From: Cheilinus undulatus
Lineage: Eukaryota; Chordata; Actinopteri; Labriformes; Labridae
DNA length: 64,000 nucleotides
Direction of reading: 5' to 3'
Assembly (NCBI RefSeq): GCF_018320785.1
Contig: NC_054879.1
Span: 45,188,698-45,252,697 of the forward strand
The notes beneath the pieces are model-generated. The model searched no databases and had not been told where the DNA came from. It saw only the letters and a list, made by a program, of their open reading frames with translations. A program made the translations under genes and the position numbers. The first letter of the stretch is position 1; every line of letters begins with the position of its first letter. Below, piece by piece: positions 1-12,565 of the stretch.

Positions 1-1832
1 TGGCCCCCAATGGAAAAAGTTTCGACACCCCTGAGCTTTTGCCTCAAGATTTCTACTTATTTTTTATCCTTTACTTTGATGACAAAGCTGGGTTTCTAAG
101 ATAAAAAAGAAGTTCCTTGAGAAATTACTGAATTTCTATGCAGTCTCGGGAAATTAGAGTGAAATAAAATATGTGCATGCACATCCTTCTGTAATTATAT
201 GCATTTTTGACTTGTTTTCTCCTTTCTATTTGTTTTGCTCCATTTGGCATCCAAATTGCAATTCTTTTCATTAAACACAGTCAAGTGCTTAGAAAGTTTT
301 ATAAATCTGGGTTGCACTTTCTCCTAAGAAGCTGGTAGTGGAAACTGATGGCTGGAGGATCATTGATAACCACTGCTTTAAAGTCAAAATGTATAGAAAT
401 ACTATAATCAGTCCAAAAACAACAAGACTGTGCAATCCATTAGCTCATACTCTGCATTGCCCTCTGCTTATTCTTTAAAAATATGATAGGGCTATTTCTG
501 ACTTTATTTAAATATGCAGTATTTGATGTGATGAGCAAATTTAGTGTGACTGACTTCTGATTGGCTACACAACACATACAGTATAGTTTCTTTGCAGATG
601 ACTTCACACCACAGGAGAGAAGTCCCTTTGGGGGGCAAGAAGTGATTTCTGCATAGAGAAATGCTACCAAAAGGCCATGTTGTGCTAAGCATTCAAAGTG
701 CAAAAATAAAAACATCCTTAATCCTTAATCTATTTTTGTGTCCGTGAAGTAGAGAAATATTAAGGCAAAAGTTTTTTTTTAAAGTCATAGTGAAAAAGTA
801 GCTGACAGAATTTTAAAAAGCATCCATCTAAAGCTTGGAGAGGTGGTGTCACAGAATGCTCCTGTATGGTTTGTTCCCACAAAGCGGTCTGGTGTGGTTC
901 AGTCTAGTTTTGTCATAAAGTAGCGCATTAATCCCTGATCTTACTTGTGTTTCCTCAGCTGTCCAGTCTCTCTCATTGTAACGGGAAGTCTGTCTCTTTA
1001 AGCGATCCAGATCATTTGGCTCAGCTCAGAAGAGCTGGTTGTTTGGCTCCTAAACGGCTCTTCATTTGGTTTTAGTTTGGCTTTTAAATGTTGATTGAAT
1101 AACGACAAAGGATGGAGGAAAGGAAACTGGCACTCAAAGATAGCTAGCTCGCTACTGTGGCTCGCTTGAAAGAGCCGTTCCAGAGAACAGACTCATTTGA
1201 AGGGTCACTTGCACTACAAGGTTGATTTGTAAACGTTGCTGTTTAAATCAAAAGCATGACTGTGACAAAATTAGTAATTTTTTTATAAGTTAAAGGGGGC
1301 TCATTTAGCCTTTTAGCTCAGTACAAGACAAGATTTGTCTCACTTCATCTGGCCAGATGAAGCTAGAAGGTCTGCAGGACGGAGTATTTGTGATACTGAT
1401 TGCCTCCACAGCAGGCAAATTTGTTAAACTGTGGTAAACATCAATTTTTTTGTAAGTGTAAGGATCGTACTCGATGTATGTAGAAGTTTTCTGCTGGTAA
1501 TTGCAGGACACAGGTCCACTTAGCGATGTAAAGCGCTAACTTTCCCCCGTTTCCATTCATTCCATAAGGCTGTGCCTCACTTCCTGCCTCCCAGCATTCA
1601 TTCAGAATCCCATGACTGCAAAGAACCTACCAGAACCTCAGACACAAAGAAGAAGGCTACTCCTGTAAGTATGCACTAAACTCTCAAGCTGAATACTCAA
1701 CGTTGATTGAATTACAGTCAAAAATGAACCAATAACAAATGTGATGAATGAGTTATAACTGATGACAGAACTTATCAAACTATACTTGTAGAAATATTTT
1801 AATTAAACCTTCTTAATCGTTTGCTTTTCCAA

Positions 1833-2525
1833 ACTAGAAAAGCACTCGGAGAGCACAGACCTCCGCTATTAGCCCTATCTCCCAATAGAGAAGAATCCTT
1901 TAAAAAAATCCTGGATCCATCCCCATGTTCTCCCCACTTCGGCATTTGCCAATTACTCCCTCCCCAGTGGGGTGGAAACACAGTGAGCCATGGGTGGACT
2001 GGCATGGTGGAAGCATTGCCTGCTGGTGCCAACAGATGCACTGACAGTCTCACCCATGGTCTCTGGATGACTGGAAGTCATGGCAGAGGATGAATACTCC
2101 TCTATTCCTCCCAGCATTGTGAGTATTCTTGCTACAATTTGCTGTCTTTCTCTCTGTTACGCTATGACTCGTCTCTTTGACTGGGCATGCGTCTTTCAAA
2201 CTCTATAAACTTCAAAACTTTGAATAGAAACACACCCAAAATGCTGCTGGGATTGAAGTTACTCATGTCCACCATCTCCTGGTGTAAAGTGGTAACAGCG
2301 CAGACCTCCGCCATTAGTCCTATCTCCCAATAGTACAGAATCCTTTAAAAAAATTCCTGAATCCAGACGGTGATCTGGATCACTCTCAAAATCGAATCAG
2401 TTCTTCCTTATGCCATTTCTGACATTTCCTGAAAATTTCATCAAAATCTGTCCACAACTTTTTGAGTTATGTTGCTAACAAACGAACAAACCCACCCGAT
2501 CACATAACCTCCTTGGCACAGGTAA
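1833..2525 (-). repeat. Interspersed repeat, copy A (inverted partner of 15121-15840)
   Basis: This roughly 690-bp segment, read on the minus strand, matches the plus strand of 15121-15840 along its whole length. Shared landmarks are a left end like CTGTGCCAAGGAGGTTATGT, the phrase AACATAACTCAAAAAGT, the phrase TATTGGGAGATAGG (which occurs twice in each copy), and a right end GAGTGCTTTTCTAGTT. I recognise this as a sequence dispersed in teleost genomes but cannot name its class with confidence. Open frames inside it on both strands are incidental. Confidence 0.8.
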
Positions 2526-4439
2526 ATATCTTTGGTATATGAAAAAAATTAGTACTTTCAATAGTCTCCAAACATTTATCTCTTTTTTTCTGGAATTTTA
2601 AGACCATTCATCAATAATGAAAACAGTTCTACATCACACCTCTATATCAGATCAATACTTTCTTAATGTAACTTTGACTCCACATACTTACCCTATGTCT
2701 GAAATGATTCGCCATTCTGCAACATAAGATTTAACTTCTAAGACATGAAGGAGCTCATAAAACATGATGTAGTGCTACATTAAACTATCCAAGGGCAGAT
2801 GAAAAAACATGGCACCACCTGGACTGTCTGCAGCATTAAAGTGCTGCTTTACATCAAAGATTTATCACACCGTACCACCGCAGCATTACAAGCATTTCTT
2901 CTTGTATTATCACATTTTGTTGACCATGGTTCTGCACTCTTGTGTGGCCAACATTACAGTAGTTTTTGCACAACGCTTTAAAAGAAGTATTACCAATGTT
3001 GTTTTTAAATTTACAGATAAAACATTCATTGAAGGCTGTTGAAAGTTGAAAGTCATTTGGTATCTTTGTTTTATCATAAACCATTGTGGGCATTTAAATC
3101 TCAGCTTTATAAAGCACATACGTGATTTGAATCACATTTCTACCTTATTTCTAAGCTTTTATCATGCAGAAGTTTTAAAAGTGCAAATTAATGCTACAGC
3201 TGCGTGGTAAGTGTGATAAAATACAGAGGTGTTAAGACTATTCAGACTTGGGTGTGAAACATATAATACACTTTAGCTTATAGCGACATCATGAGGTAAG
3301 AACATGTACTGCAGCTTGTGCAACATTCACCAAGAAATGAACAGCAGGGAAATCAAAAGAGTGATTCTGTTGATTTCAGAAGTGTTGTAGTGCTATGTAG
3401 GATTGCAGTGTGAAAGTACTGTGCAGTAAAATTTAAAACTGTATTGTGATTTAAAAGAGATTACATTTTAGAACTGTAAACCACATGTCCTCAGTCATCC
3501 CACTCCTCCGTGTGAGGCAGTGTCATACACTCGGTGTGCAGTGTTTTCTCAGCAGTGCAGTGGGCGTCTCGGGGTCAGCGAGACTCCTCAGATGGCTGGG
3601 AACGGGCAGACACTGGCAGTGAAATGCACCCTGTCTGCAAGTCAGAAGACCACCAACTGCTCCACTCCTCAAACAGAGCAGCAGAGGTCCCTGAACGTCA
3701 CACACAGATGGTATCAAAGGCATGTGTGAACAGCAGGAGCATCACAGAGAATTTAGGGTCGGAACGCTGTGTTCGCAAGGCTATCAGTGAGTGTTTTCTT
3801 GGTGAGGGAATGAGCCGTTATTATTGGTGGGCTTTCTGTGTATGAACACAAAACAACAGGGTCAAAAAGGTACATTTTCAGCATTTTACTAATCTACTTA
3901 GCAGGGCTTTCTACAGACATAAAGACATGGTTTAGGGGTCTCTCCTGAGGGAAGTTTATACTACCAACACATACTTTACTTTCCTGCAAATGACGAACAC
4001 TTAAACAACAGTTGGTGGTGGGAAGTAAATATGTGAAAGGAAAACATAACATTGTTTTTAACAAAAAAATTAACCTGTGAGAATGTTATTTACAGTGCTA
4101 AAAATTTAAATTTTCCAGCAGTTTTCCGTCAGTGGTGAGGTGGGAGAGAGGAAAATACTTGGAGGCTAGGGGCAGGGACATTTCAGGGTAAACTCTGCTG
4201 TTTGCATCCACACTTGTGAGTCATCCAGTTAAATTTAGGTACAAATATATGTTTTAATAGGGTGTTAGCGTACATCACTGTGGTCAAGGCCGCCTTTAAG
4301 GGGAAATAAAGGGTAGAGCTTTCTGGGACCAGGTCAGGTCAGCAAAATCATGATCCATTGTAAAGTTAAACTGTGGTTTGCATATTATATTTAATCTGAA
4401 TCATATACAATCTTATCAAAGCAACATAAATGTGTTTTA

Positions 4440-5960
4440 TTTATGCTGTAGTGCAAATACAGCCTTGTTCAAAATGTAAAGCCATTTTCTTGAAACAGAA
4501 ATTATTTTTTATTGGTGATGATAACACTGTGGATGGAAATATTGAACTTAACCATATGGAAGTAATGTCAGACTTTATAGCTAAACCATGATCTGCACAA
4601 ACACCAGAACTTAGAGTGGAAAAAAATGAGACAACTTTAATGGAGAACAATCACATTAATGTTAAGAGAGGCAAAGATAGCCAAAAAAAGTTGAAAAAAG
4701 GGTTAAAAGTAGCTCAAAGATGTGGCAAACATGGACAAAAATGGGCAAAATTGCAGTAAAAGCAGTAACAGTGGGTTTAAAGTGGCTAAAATTGGAATAA
4801 AAATTGACAAAAGTGGATAAAAGAAGAGGAAAACAGATAAAAATTGGCAAAAGTGGATAAAAGAAGAGGAAAACAGATAAAAATGGGCAAAAATGCAGTA
4901 AAAGCAGCAACAGTGGGTTAAAATTGCTAGAATGGGCAAGAAATAGATAAACATTGCCAACAAAGCAAAAATTAATGTAAAGTGGAAACAATGGGCAAAT
5001 ATGGGCAAAAAGCAGTAAAAGCAGCAACAGTGGGTTTAAAGTGGCTAAAATGGATAAAAGTGTCAAAAAGAAATGCCAAAAATAAATTTAAAGTGGAATA
5101 AATGGGCAGAGAGGGGCAAAATGGGCATAGAGTCTAAAAAATGGGCAAAAATGGTACTAAAGGGTGAAAAACTGAAAAAATGGGTTCCAATTTATCAGAA
5201 AAGGGCGACAACAGCAAATAAGTGGGTTTAAAGTGGCACAAACACCAGCTAAAATGGATAAAAGTGGTAAAAAGAAGAGGCAAACATGACAAAAACTGGC
5301 AAAAATGCAATAAAAGCAGCAACAGTGGGTTTAAAGTGGCTAAAATGGATAGAAGTGGAAAAAACAAATGTAAGGCAGAAACCAGGGGCAGAAAAGTGAC
5401 AAAAGGGCACAGAGTCACATAAAACTGGCAAAAATGGCACAAAAGAGTGAAATACTGTAAAAATGGTTTGAATTTATCATAAAAGTAAAAAAACAGCAAA
5501 AAAGTGGGTTTAAAGTGGCTAAAATTGGGCAAAATGAATAAAGGTGGCAAAAAGAAGTGGCAAAACTAAATGTAAAGCAGAAATAATGGCAGAAAGAGGA
5601 AAAAATGGGCCCAGAGTCACAAAAAAACTGGCACTAAAGGGTGTAAACTGTAAAAATGGGTTCCAATGTATTAGAAAAGGGCAAAGAACAGCCAAAATTG
5701 GGTTTAAAATGGCAAATCATTGGCTAAAATTGGCATGAAGTGACAGCAGAGTTTAAAGAGGCAAAAAAGTGGCATTAAATGGCAAATAACAGAAAAATGG
5801 GTTAAAGGTGGCAAAAAAATAGGTAATAATTGGCAGAATTTTGTTTCAAATAGGCTAGAAAGTTGCACAAATAAAGCAACAACAAATCCAAGTTTGACCT
5901 ACTTTATAGACCCATTATAAGGTAACTGTTAGCCAGGATGCTAGCATGGACACTACTGAT
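4440..5960 (+). repeat. Minisatellite-bearing dispersed repeat
   Basis: A unique-looking head (4440-4640, including AATGTCAGACTTTATAGCTA) is followed by about 1.15 kb of degenerate short-period repeat at 4680-5830. Its units resemble AAAATGGGCAAAAATG, AGCAGCAACAGTGGGTTTAAA and GTGGCTAAAATGGATAAAAG. A tail near 5940 contains GATGCTAGCATGGACACTAC. The same head, minisatellite and tail recur at about 15970-18540, so this is a dispersed element carrying an internal expandable repeat. The 134- and 138-residue open frames here are low-complexity artefacts of the repeat. Confidence 0.75.
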
Positions 5961-7137
5961 CCAACACACATGCAGTGATGTCATCAGTGAATGAAGAAAA
6001 GTCATTCTTGTTGCCTCGGTTTCTGTCTTCATGCATTTTTCCAAACTGAAGTTTCTTTATTGAATGACTGGACATTGTTAGCGCTCTTCTCCACTACTAA
6101 AACTTAAACAACTTTCTGTAAATTAAGGCTTTAAGACTAACCAAAAGATGTTTTCTCAGTAGCTCTACTTCATATTCATTTTTCAGATCATGCATAGTGC
6201 TAGCGCGGTTCATAGAAGTCATCAGGGTTGATTCTTCGGTAACTTGAAAGAAAGCTGTGACATAAGCAGGCTGAGGAATGTAAAGTAGCTAACTGTTTAT
6301 AATCCACTTGGCCCTCCATCACCATTTCTTCCACCTCATTTACAGCTCACCCCAGGCATGTTTTCATGAACACAAGCCTGCAATCATACCAAGAAAAGAA
6401 CTACAACCCTAATAATCCCCACTCTGTTGGAACAACAGTCACTCTTTACAGTTTTCTGTCAAATGTGACCTCTGTATGACGAGGCACAGGTGTGTTCTAA
6501 ACAGGCAAGTACAGACAGGAGAAAACGTCTGTCTTTGCTTTCAGTCCTACATAAGCAAACCTCTGGGTGGCTGTCATGTAGACTGCATCAAGGGGCCTTG
6601 CCCTTCACAGGTAGCTATTGCACAACTTTATACACAAATGCTGCAACTTTAGATCCCCTTAAAGTCAAAGGGACTGAAAGTCAAGTCCAAAATAACCCAA
6701 AACTCACCCTTTTCCCTCATAAGTGCAGCAGATGCTACGTGTTGTTTGAGTAATTTGCCCTCAAGAAAAGTCAGAGTCTCCAGTTTCTTCTGAGTGATGG
6801 GGCCTATAGGAAGCCTCATGGGGATTTCCCATGAGTTCATGTTTAGGATAGACAGGACTCTGACGAATCGGGACCACGTAATGAAACCTTGAGTTCATAA
6901 GTGATGCATAATGTCTGTCAGCATTAGTCGCACTTAATGAGGGGCCATCAAAAGCGCATTATTTTTTTTAAATCACATACTTTATTGTCCTTTTTAGCAC
7001 ACTTGAGTGAAGCCACTGCAGTGTCACTCCGGATGTGAAAAATTACGCCACTGCTCAGACAAATTTAACTGTACTTTCAATAAACTTCAGTAAAACATCA
7101 ATATATTCATCAAACTGAACAAACTCATGTATAAAAA

Positions 7138-7340
7138 TTGGCTCTCAGCTGGTGGGTCAGGAGAAAAAGTCATTTCCCAAGAGTCATGGATGTGTGCCAC
7201 AAATAAAATAAGTGGCAAAAAGTCAGTGATGTGCTTTTATTTTGTAGGGCATGTCTCCATTTCTTTGTTCCGTCACTCTTTTGTTCCATCTTAAGTCCAG
7301 ACTGTCCCATTTTCATTAAAAGGAACCCTGTGTGTTAAGT
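7138..7340 (+). repeat. Truncated hAT-type MITE fragment
   Basis: The start TTGGCTCTCAGCTGGTGGGT resembles the CAGTGGTTCTCAACTGGTGGGT terminus of the MITEs at 12758, 22075 and 33917, and the interior continues to resemble them (TGTGTGCCACAAA, then TTTTGTTCC). The opposite terminus is missing. Confidence 0.5.
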
Positions 7341-8229
7341 TATGGTATTATTAAATTGACCGTAATGTCTTCTATTTGCATGTTATATTCAGAAACACAG
7401 TGGTCTCTGAAATTCAAAGCAAACCAAAAAAACAAAACAAAAAATAGATTCACATTAGGGTGCTTTATTTGCTGTGCTGCTGCATGTCCTTTTTGGTATT
7501 TTCTTTTAAAAGAGACTGTTAATCTTTACATTTTTATGGTCAAATAAATGTTTAATAGGAAAAAAAAGTATGTCATCTAGCTGTAATCTCCTTATTTCAC
7601 ATCTTTAGGATGGATCTCACCTCAGTTTATTCAACAGTTACTGAACTCCTTTAACGTCCTTGTTTCTAAGCCTGCATTTGGTTTTAAAACTGAAAAGGTT
7701 GAAACTTCATGGAGAATGACATCAGCGCCCTTTCTGTTGAGTTTCATCTTCAACGCCCTAGTTTAAACCCAAAAAAGAGGATACTATGACGTAGATCAAA
7801 GTGAGGACAATCCCAAAGATGTCAAAAGACCATTGCTTCCTAACATTACCCAGAGTGCATTGCACAGAAATGGCAGCCTACATCTGAATCTAATATTTAA
7901 AATTCACTAAAAGAAGACGTAGAAACTGAGTGTTTTCCTATACATTATACATAGACCACCCTTGGGTTGATTTAATGAGGTCATCGTGTTTTAATGTTCA
8001 GAGTTTCTTATAAGAACAGATCTGGTTATGATTGAAAACTTAAGAAATTGAGAAGGCAGTGGGACCTGATGCTTGAGGAGATGAGGCGCTCTGGTTAAAA
8101 TATTCTTTGCACCATCTGATGGAACTCATTACAGAGCACTTTAAAAATCAAAGAACTTCTTTCTCTGGGTTATTTCAGATCATTAATTTGGAATTTCTTG
8201 TCCTCTGATTGCACCTGTTTTAATTGACT

Positions 8230-8420
8230 TTGGTGTTTTATTTCTGATTGATATTATGTCTTTTTTATCTTGTTACTTACTTTATATCTTTAGAATGTGT
8301 TTAATGTATTTGTTATATTAGTTATTGTTATCATGCATTTTTCTTTATCTGCCCAACATCATTGTAAATGAGGGCTCGTCCTCAATGATTTTCGAGTCTA
8401 AATAAAGATTAAATATATAT
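8230..8420 (+). repeat. LINE 3' tail fragment
   Basis: The sequence GTAAATGAGGGCTCGTCCTC followed by CAATGATTTTC and CTAAATAAAGATTAAATATA resembles the 3' untranslated tail of a common teleost LINE, ending in an A-rich stretch. No reverse-transcriptase frame is attached, so it is a 5'-truncated remnant. The left limit is a guess. Confidence 0.5.
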
Positions 8421-9653
8421 AAAAATTATCTAAGTGCAAAAAAAAAAAAACACCAGATTTTTGTAATGGAAAAAAGCAAAATATGAAATACTTTTTACAC
8501 ATTACAAGCAAATGTGTTTTCTTTGATGGTGATTAGAATAGCCTTAAATATGTTAATAATGACCAACAAATTTATTTTCATGCATTTTTTTTGTCCTAAC
8601 ATTTTAATAAATTGTTATACTCCAGGCATTTATGACCACAAATGGACGCCATATATAAATAGCAAAAAAACATGAATAAATAAATAATACAAATTTAAAA
8701 AAAAACAAAAAACAAAAACTTGTTTTTGCATTGATGTTTTACTTGAGACCAGACCTGATAATAAACATCATTTATTGATTTGGTTTTTTTTAGGAATTTA
8801 ACTTTTTCAATGCCAGTTTAAGTGCAAAAAAAACCCCTGATTTTTGCAATGCAACAAACAAACAAAAACAAAACAAAAAACAAAAAGTGTATTTTTATAT
8901 ACTACATACAAATTGTTTTTTGTTTTTTTTTCTCCAGGGGGATTGTCACAGCTTTGAATATGTTTATCAAACACTTTAAGGTTTTATTTTTAAGATTTTA
9001 ATAAATTACTATAATGGTGCCACTATAGGAAACCAGGGGGGAAAAAGCATGCAATTTCCCCTCATGCCATTTAACAGCTGATATTCAATGATGAACAGGA
9101 AAAACTGTAAATTTGAAGCAATGACTCCAGAATGTAAGCCTGATATCATAAAATGCAGTTTTTCACTGTGATGGTAGGTGGATAAAAAATTGTTTCAATG
9201 GGTCTCAACCGAGCATTTTTGGCCACCAACACCCTGAGGGAAAATTAAAGGCATTAAAACCTTTTCACCTTTTCCCGATTCTTATAATAAAATGTAAAAA
9301 TTTATTGGAAAAAACGCAACCACCAAAATTTGATTTGTTAGCATCAATGCAATCAAAATAATCTAAAAAAAAACAAAAACAAAAATGACCACAAAGATGC
9401 ACAATCACACTGTGGATTTGAATCAGCTGTATTAACAATGCATGGCTGTGTGAATAAATGCAAACTACTGTTGAAAACTGTCATTTTGGATTTATTTTTT
9501 TAAAATAAATCTGCAACTTTGATTTTCAAGAACACAAGGAGCCTCAAAAATGTAAAAACAGCTAAATATTACCACCTAGTGGACATTCTAGCTTAGTGCA
9601 GAAAGAACAGGAATAAGGAGATCCAAGTCCGGTCATAACATGCAATATATTTT

Positions 9654-9659
9654 TTTATT
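9654..9659 (-). terminator. dapl1: Candidate dapl1 polyadenylation signal
   Basis: AATAAA on the minus strand lies about 396 nt past the dapl1 stop. Cleavage 10-30 nt further on would end the transcript near 9625-9645 and give a 3' UTR of about 410-430 nt. Other A/T-rich hexamers exist further left, so this is the nearest canonical choice rather than a proven site. Confidence 0.55.
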
Positions 9660-10054
9660 AAATCTACCAAGTGCCAAGCATTACTTATTAAAGATTTCAC
9701 TGGAAAACAGTCAAAAACATCACTTTACAACCCCCCACCCTCACGTTTCACTTACCCAGAACCATCTGTAAACACAACTACAACACTTTTCTTAGACAAT
9801 AGAAAAGGCACAGGTAATAATGCTGGTTAAGAGATTTCTCACAAAGAAGCACAGCCTGAAAAAAAGCTCGTTTTCTCTTTCTAGAAAGTAAATACGGAGT
9901 CTGATGAAAGCTTCCCCTCCATCAGCACGGACACTTCACAGACAACCTTTCTCCCTCCCCTCCCCCCTCCTGTGTCTAACACTTCATGTTTGTCTTTCAC
10001 AGTTGACTTAACAGAATTCCCTCCTGGGTTTTTTCTTTCCTCCTCCCCGTTTGT

Positions 10055-10171
10055 TCACTGCTTCCTCGGCTGCTGGATGAAAAAGGTCCGGGGCAAGTGG
10101 GGCTTCTCCACCGCAGGGCGCACCTTGCTGTGCCTTACGCTCACTGGTGTCTCTGGAAAGTCATGGCTCAG
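10055..10171 (-). CDS. dapl1: dapl1 exon 4, C-terminus and stop
   Basis: The acceptor TTTGCAG|CTG starts LSHDFPETPVSV; the exon ends with VEKPHLPRTFFIQQPRKQ and stop TGA at 10055-10057. The EK-P-xxx-R-x-x-x-IQQPRK pattern is the family's C-terminal signature. A 129-codon frame on the opposite strand (9972-10361) is a shadow of this exon and its flanks. Confidence 0.92.
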   Translation of the reverse strand: MSHDFPETPVSVRHSKVRPAVEKPHLPRTFFIQQPRKQ

Positions 10172-10261
10172 CTGCAAAGCAACAGGCAGCAGTCTATTTT
10201 ATTACCCACAAGGCTTTGCAGAAAGAGAAGTAACTTTTTATAATAGGAACTGTTTATTTAC

Positions 10262-10304
10262 CTTGTCAAGAGTTCCTGCCAGGAGAATGCTGATCTGCTG
10301 CATC
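10262..10304 (-). CDS. dapl1: dapl1 exon 3 (43 nt)
   Basis: The acceptor CTAACAG|G completes the Arg codon and the exon reads MQQISILLAGTLDK to donor AAG|GTAAAT. It aligns in position with the short hydrophobic segment of mammalian DAPL1 that ends in a T-L-[DE]-K motif. At 43 nt it is too small to stand out as an open frame. Confidence 0.87.
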
Positions 10305-10428
10305 CTGTTAGAGGTAGCAACAGACCTGCTGGAAGATCACAGCAGTTTCACTTTACTTTGAGGCAAGCTGACTTAAAGGGTTGATTCAACTTTTATTACA
10401 TGTTAAGAGAAGCTGATTTCAGGCCTAC

Positions 10429-10525
10429 CTCACTTTATCAGACCTCTTGGTGTCCTTATCCGGGGCCCCATGGGAGCCACTCTCATCCACACTTTTCTTG
10501 GCCACCCGTTTACCTCCAGCCTTCA
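10429..10525 (-). CDS. dapl1: dapl1 exon 2
   Basis: The acceptor TTGTAG|TG completes a Val codon and continues KAGGKRVAKKSVDESG. The exon is rich in Lys, Asp and Ser, as expected of the disordered DAP middle region, and ends in DKDTKRSDKV plus AG of a split Arg codon at donor GAG|GTAGGC. It is 97 nt long, entering in phase 1 and leaving in phase 2. Confidence 0.9.
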
Positions 10526-11379
10526 CTACAACCCACAAAAGAAATCATTGTTAATGAATATTTCCTGGAAAATCTGCTTTTTTTCTTTGCAGAATTTAAA
10601 AATATCACAGCATGCAGGAGACCCTGACCCCTTCCTGTTACCAAGAAAAGAAAAACAAAGCAGCATCCTCTCTGTCAAACAATCTTCATGAAACACTGTG
10701 GTTGCCACAAAATCAGAGCTTAAGTCTTTGATACGATGCTAGTAGAAGTCATGAATTATTGATAACTGTTTGAATACCAATGCATAAAAATAAAAGCTTT
10801 GAGCACACAGAATTGGATCACTTGTTTATTTCAACTACCAGAAAATATGAGCCAACTCTTGAAATGCTGTCAGTGTATTTACTTTTAAACATCTTTTGGT
10901 CCAAAATTCGTGGTTTAGACTATGGATGGGAAATATATTTGGTTTTTATGATATACTCATTTTTTGAGACATAAGGCTCTCTATCATTAGAATTAATTTA
11001 GTATTAATGTATAGTTGCACATTTTCCCTACTTTATCTAGCCACGAGTGAGTGCAAAGTTGAATAAATTGATAAACTGCTGTTTCTGTCAGAATGGAAGT
11101 GCCATAATTTGCCGGTGCGTTTATCCAGTTTTAGACTTTTATTTATTCAACTTTATTCAAAAACAAAGTCTGGCAGTTACATTTATAAAATAACCACATT
11201 CCAAACATTGCAGACCAAGCAACATTTAAAAAAGAAAAAGGTCAGAGGTCTAACCCAGGCCAATTATGTATAGACCCGTTTTATAAGTAGATACCTGAAC
11301 GTGGCTCACTTTAGCGGTTAGCTTTAGCTCAAGTAAACATAGTTATGCCAGCTATGCCATCAACCTCACGACACAAGCC

Positions 11380-12415
11380 AATGCAGCCAAATTAGCATTA
11401 GCAATGTGTGCTTTAGCAAACATAGCTAAAGCTGATGTAGCTACATGAACTATGTAGATAACATTTCAAAGTAGCAAACGTAGCTAATGTTGGATTTGTA
11501 GCTTAATTAGTATAGACGTCTATGAGCTTCACGAGCTTTACCTTCAGATACATTAGTTATATAGCTACATAGCTTATGCTGCTAATGGTGCTACAGAAGC
11601 TATATTTGCTACAGTACAATGTTTTCCAAGAAGATGAGCTTTTAATCCCATAAACAGACCATTTACTCTTTATAAAATGTTTTGTAGTCGGGTTTTTAAC
11701 TTTTAAATGTTGGTATCTTACTCCATACCTTAACTTTTTACCTATGTAACTCACGTAGCTGCGTTAGTTTTAGCGAAGATAGCTAAAACTAACATAGCTA
11801 TGCAGCATATGTAGATAACATAAGCACAGATATCCATGAGCTTTACCCTCAGCTACATTAGCTATATAGCTACATTGTCTACGTAGCTTATGCCGCTACT
11901 GAAGCTATGTTTGCTACATTACAATGTTTCCTAGAGGATGACATTTTTATCCTGTAAGCACACTGTTTACTGCGTTTTATAAAATATTTTGTAATCAGGT
12001 TTGAAGGTAAGTTTTTTTCACTATTAAATATTGGTATTCTTATTTTTACCTTAACCATTACCCTACATAACATTACTTAGCTGTGTTAGCTTTAGCGAAC
12101 GTAGCTAAAACTAACATAGCTACGCGGCATAGGTAGTTAACATAAACCTAGATATCCATAGGCTTTGCAAGCCTTAGCTTTAGCAATGTTAGTTATGTAG
12201 CTCAGTTATCTTTTTAGCTTACGCAACTAATCTCGCTATGCAAGCTATTTTTCTACAATATAATGTTTTCATGGAGGACGACCTTTTTTCCTGCAGACAG
12301 TTGACTCAGCTTTATTAAATTTTTTAAACCAGGTTTTGCAGGTCAGGTTTTTCACACTTCACTTTTGGTATCCTGACCCTTACCTTAACCCTTTGCCTTA
12401 GCCTATCTAGAATTT
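11380..12415. repeat. Three-copy AGCTA-rich tandem repeat in dapl1 intron 1
   Basis: Three degenerate units of roughly 300-340 bp follow one another (about 11440-11755, 11756-12070, 12071-12415). Each contains a GTAGCTAAAACTAACATAGC-like block, a GAGCTTTACCCTCAGCTACA-like block, GAAGCTAT..TTGCTACA..ACAATGTTT, then TTTATAAAAT and a TTGGTAT..TTACCTTAACC end. The motif AGCTA is strongly over-represented within units. Confidence 0.7.
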
Positions 12416-12565
12416 TAATTTGATTTGATTTTGAGTCACCGCTCAGATGGATGCAGCGTCTCACAGTAACAGTCTGCGATAGGGTGCGTCTGAGAACTAC
12501 AGTCTGCAGCCAGACCCCTCTTGTTTTTTTTTATATAAACATACATTCACCATTAAGCTAAAAAC

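Larger units (their letters stand above)
1..9625. other. Intergenic region left of dapl1
   Basis: No exon with credible splice sites and a recognisable product was found here on either strand. The open frames present are short and lack family features. The region holds the interspersed repeat at 1833-2525, a minisatellite-bearing repeat at about 4440-5960, a hAT MITE fragment near 7140, a LINE tail ending near 8418, and A/T-rich simple sequence at about 8430-9560. Around 1046-1180 there are inverted AAGAGCCGTT motifs that look like part of a decayed DNA element. A GC-richer segment at 3480-3740 is unexplained. In mammals the next gene on this side would be TANC1, but no tanc1 exon was recognised. 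Confidence 0.6.

Noticed and set aside
3480..3845. GC-richer stretch with overlapping frames on both strands
   Set aside because: Considered as an exon of a neighbouring gene, but no splice-consistent frame matched a known family; left as unexplained intergenic sequence.
4662..5550. 134- and 138-codon open frames on the minus strand rich in Phe, Leu and Pro
   Set aside because: They translate a degenerate minisatellite. The apparent hydrophobic repeats come from the DNA repeat, not from a membrane protein.
9972..10361. 129-codon frame on the plus strand
   Set aside because: It is the antisense of dapl1 exons 3 and 4, which have conserved protein motifs and proper splice sites on the other strand.
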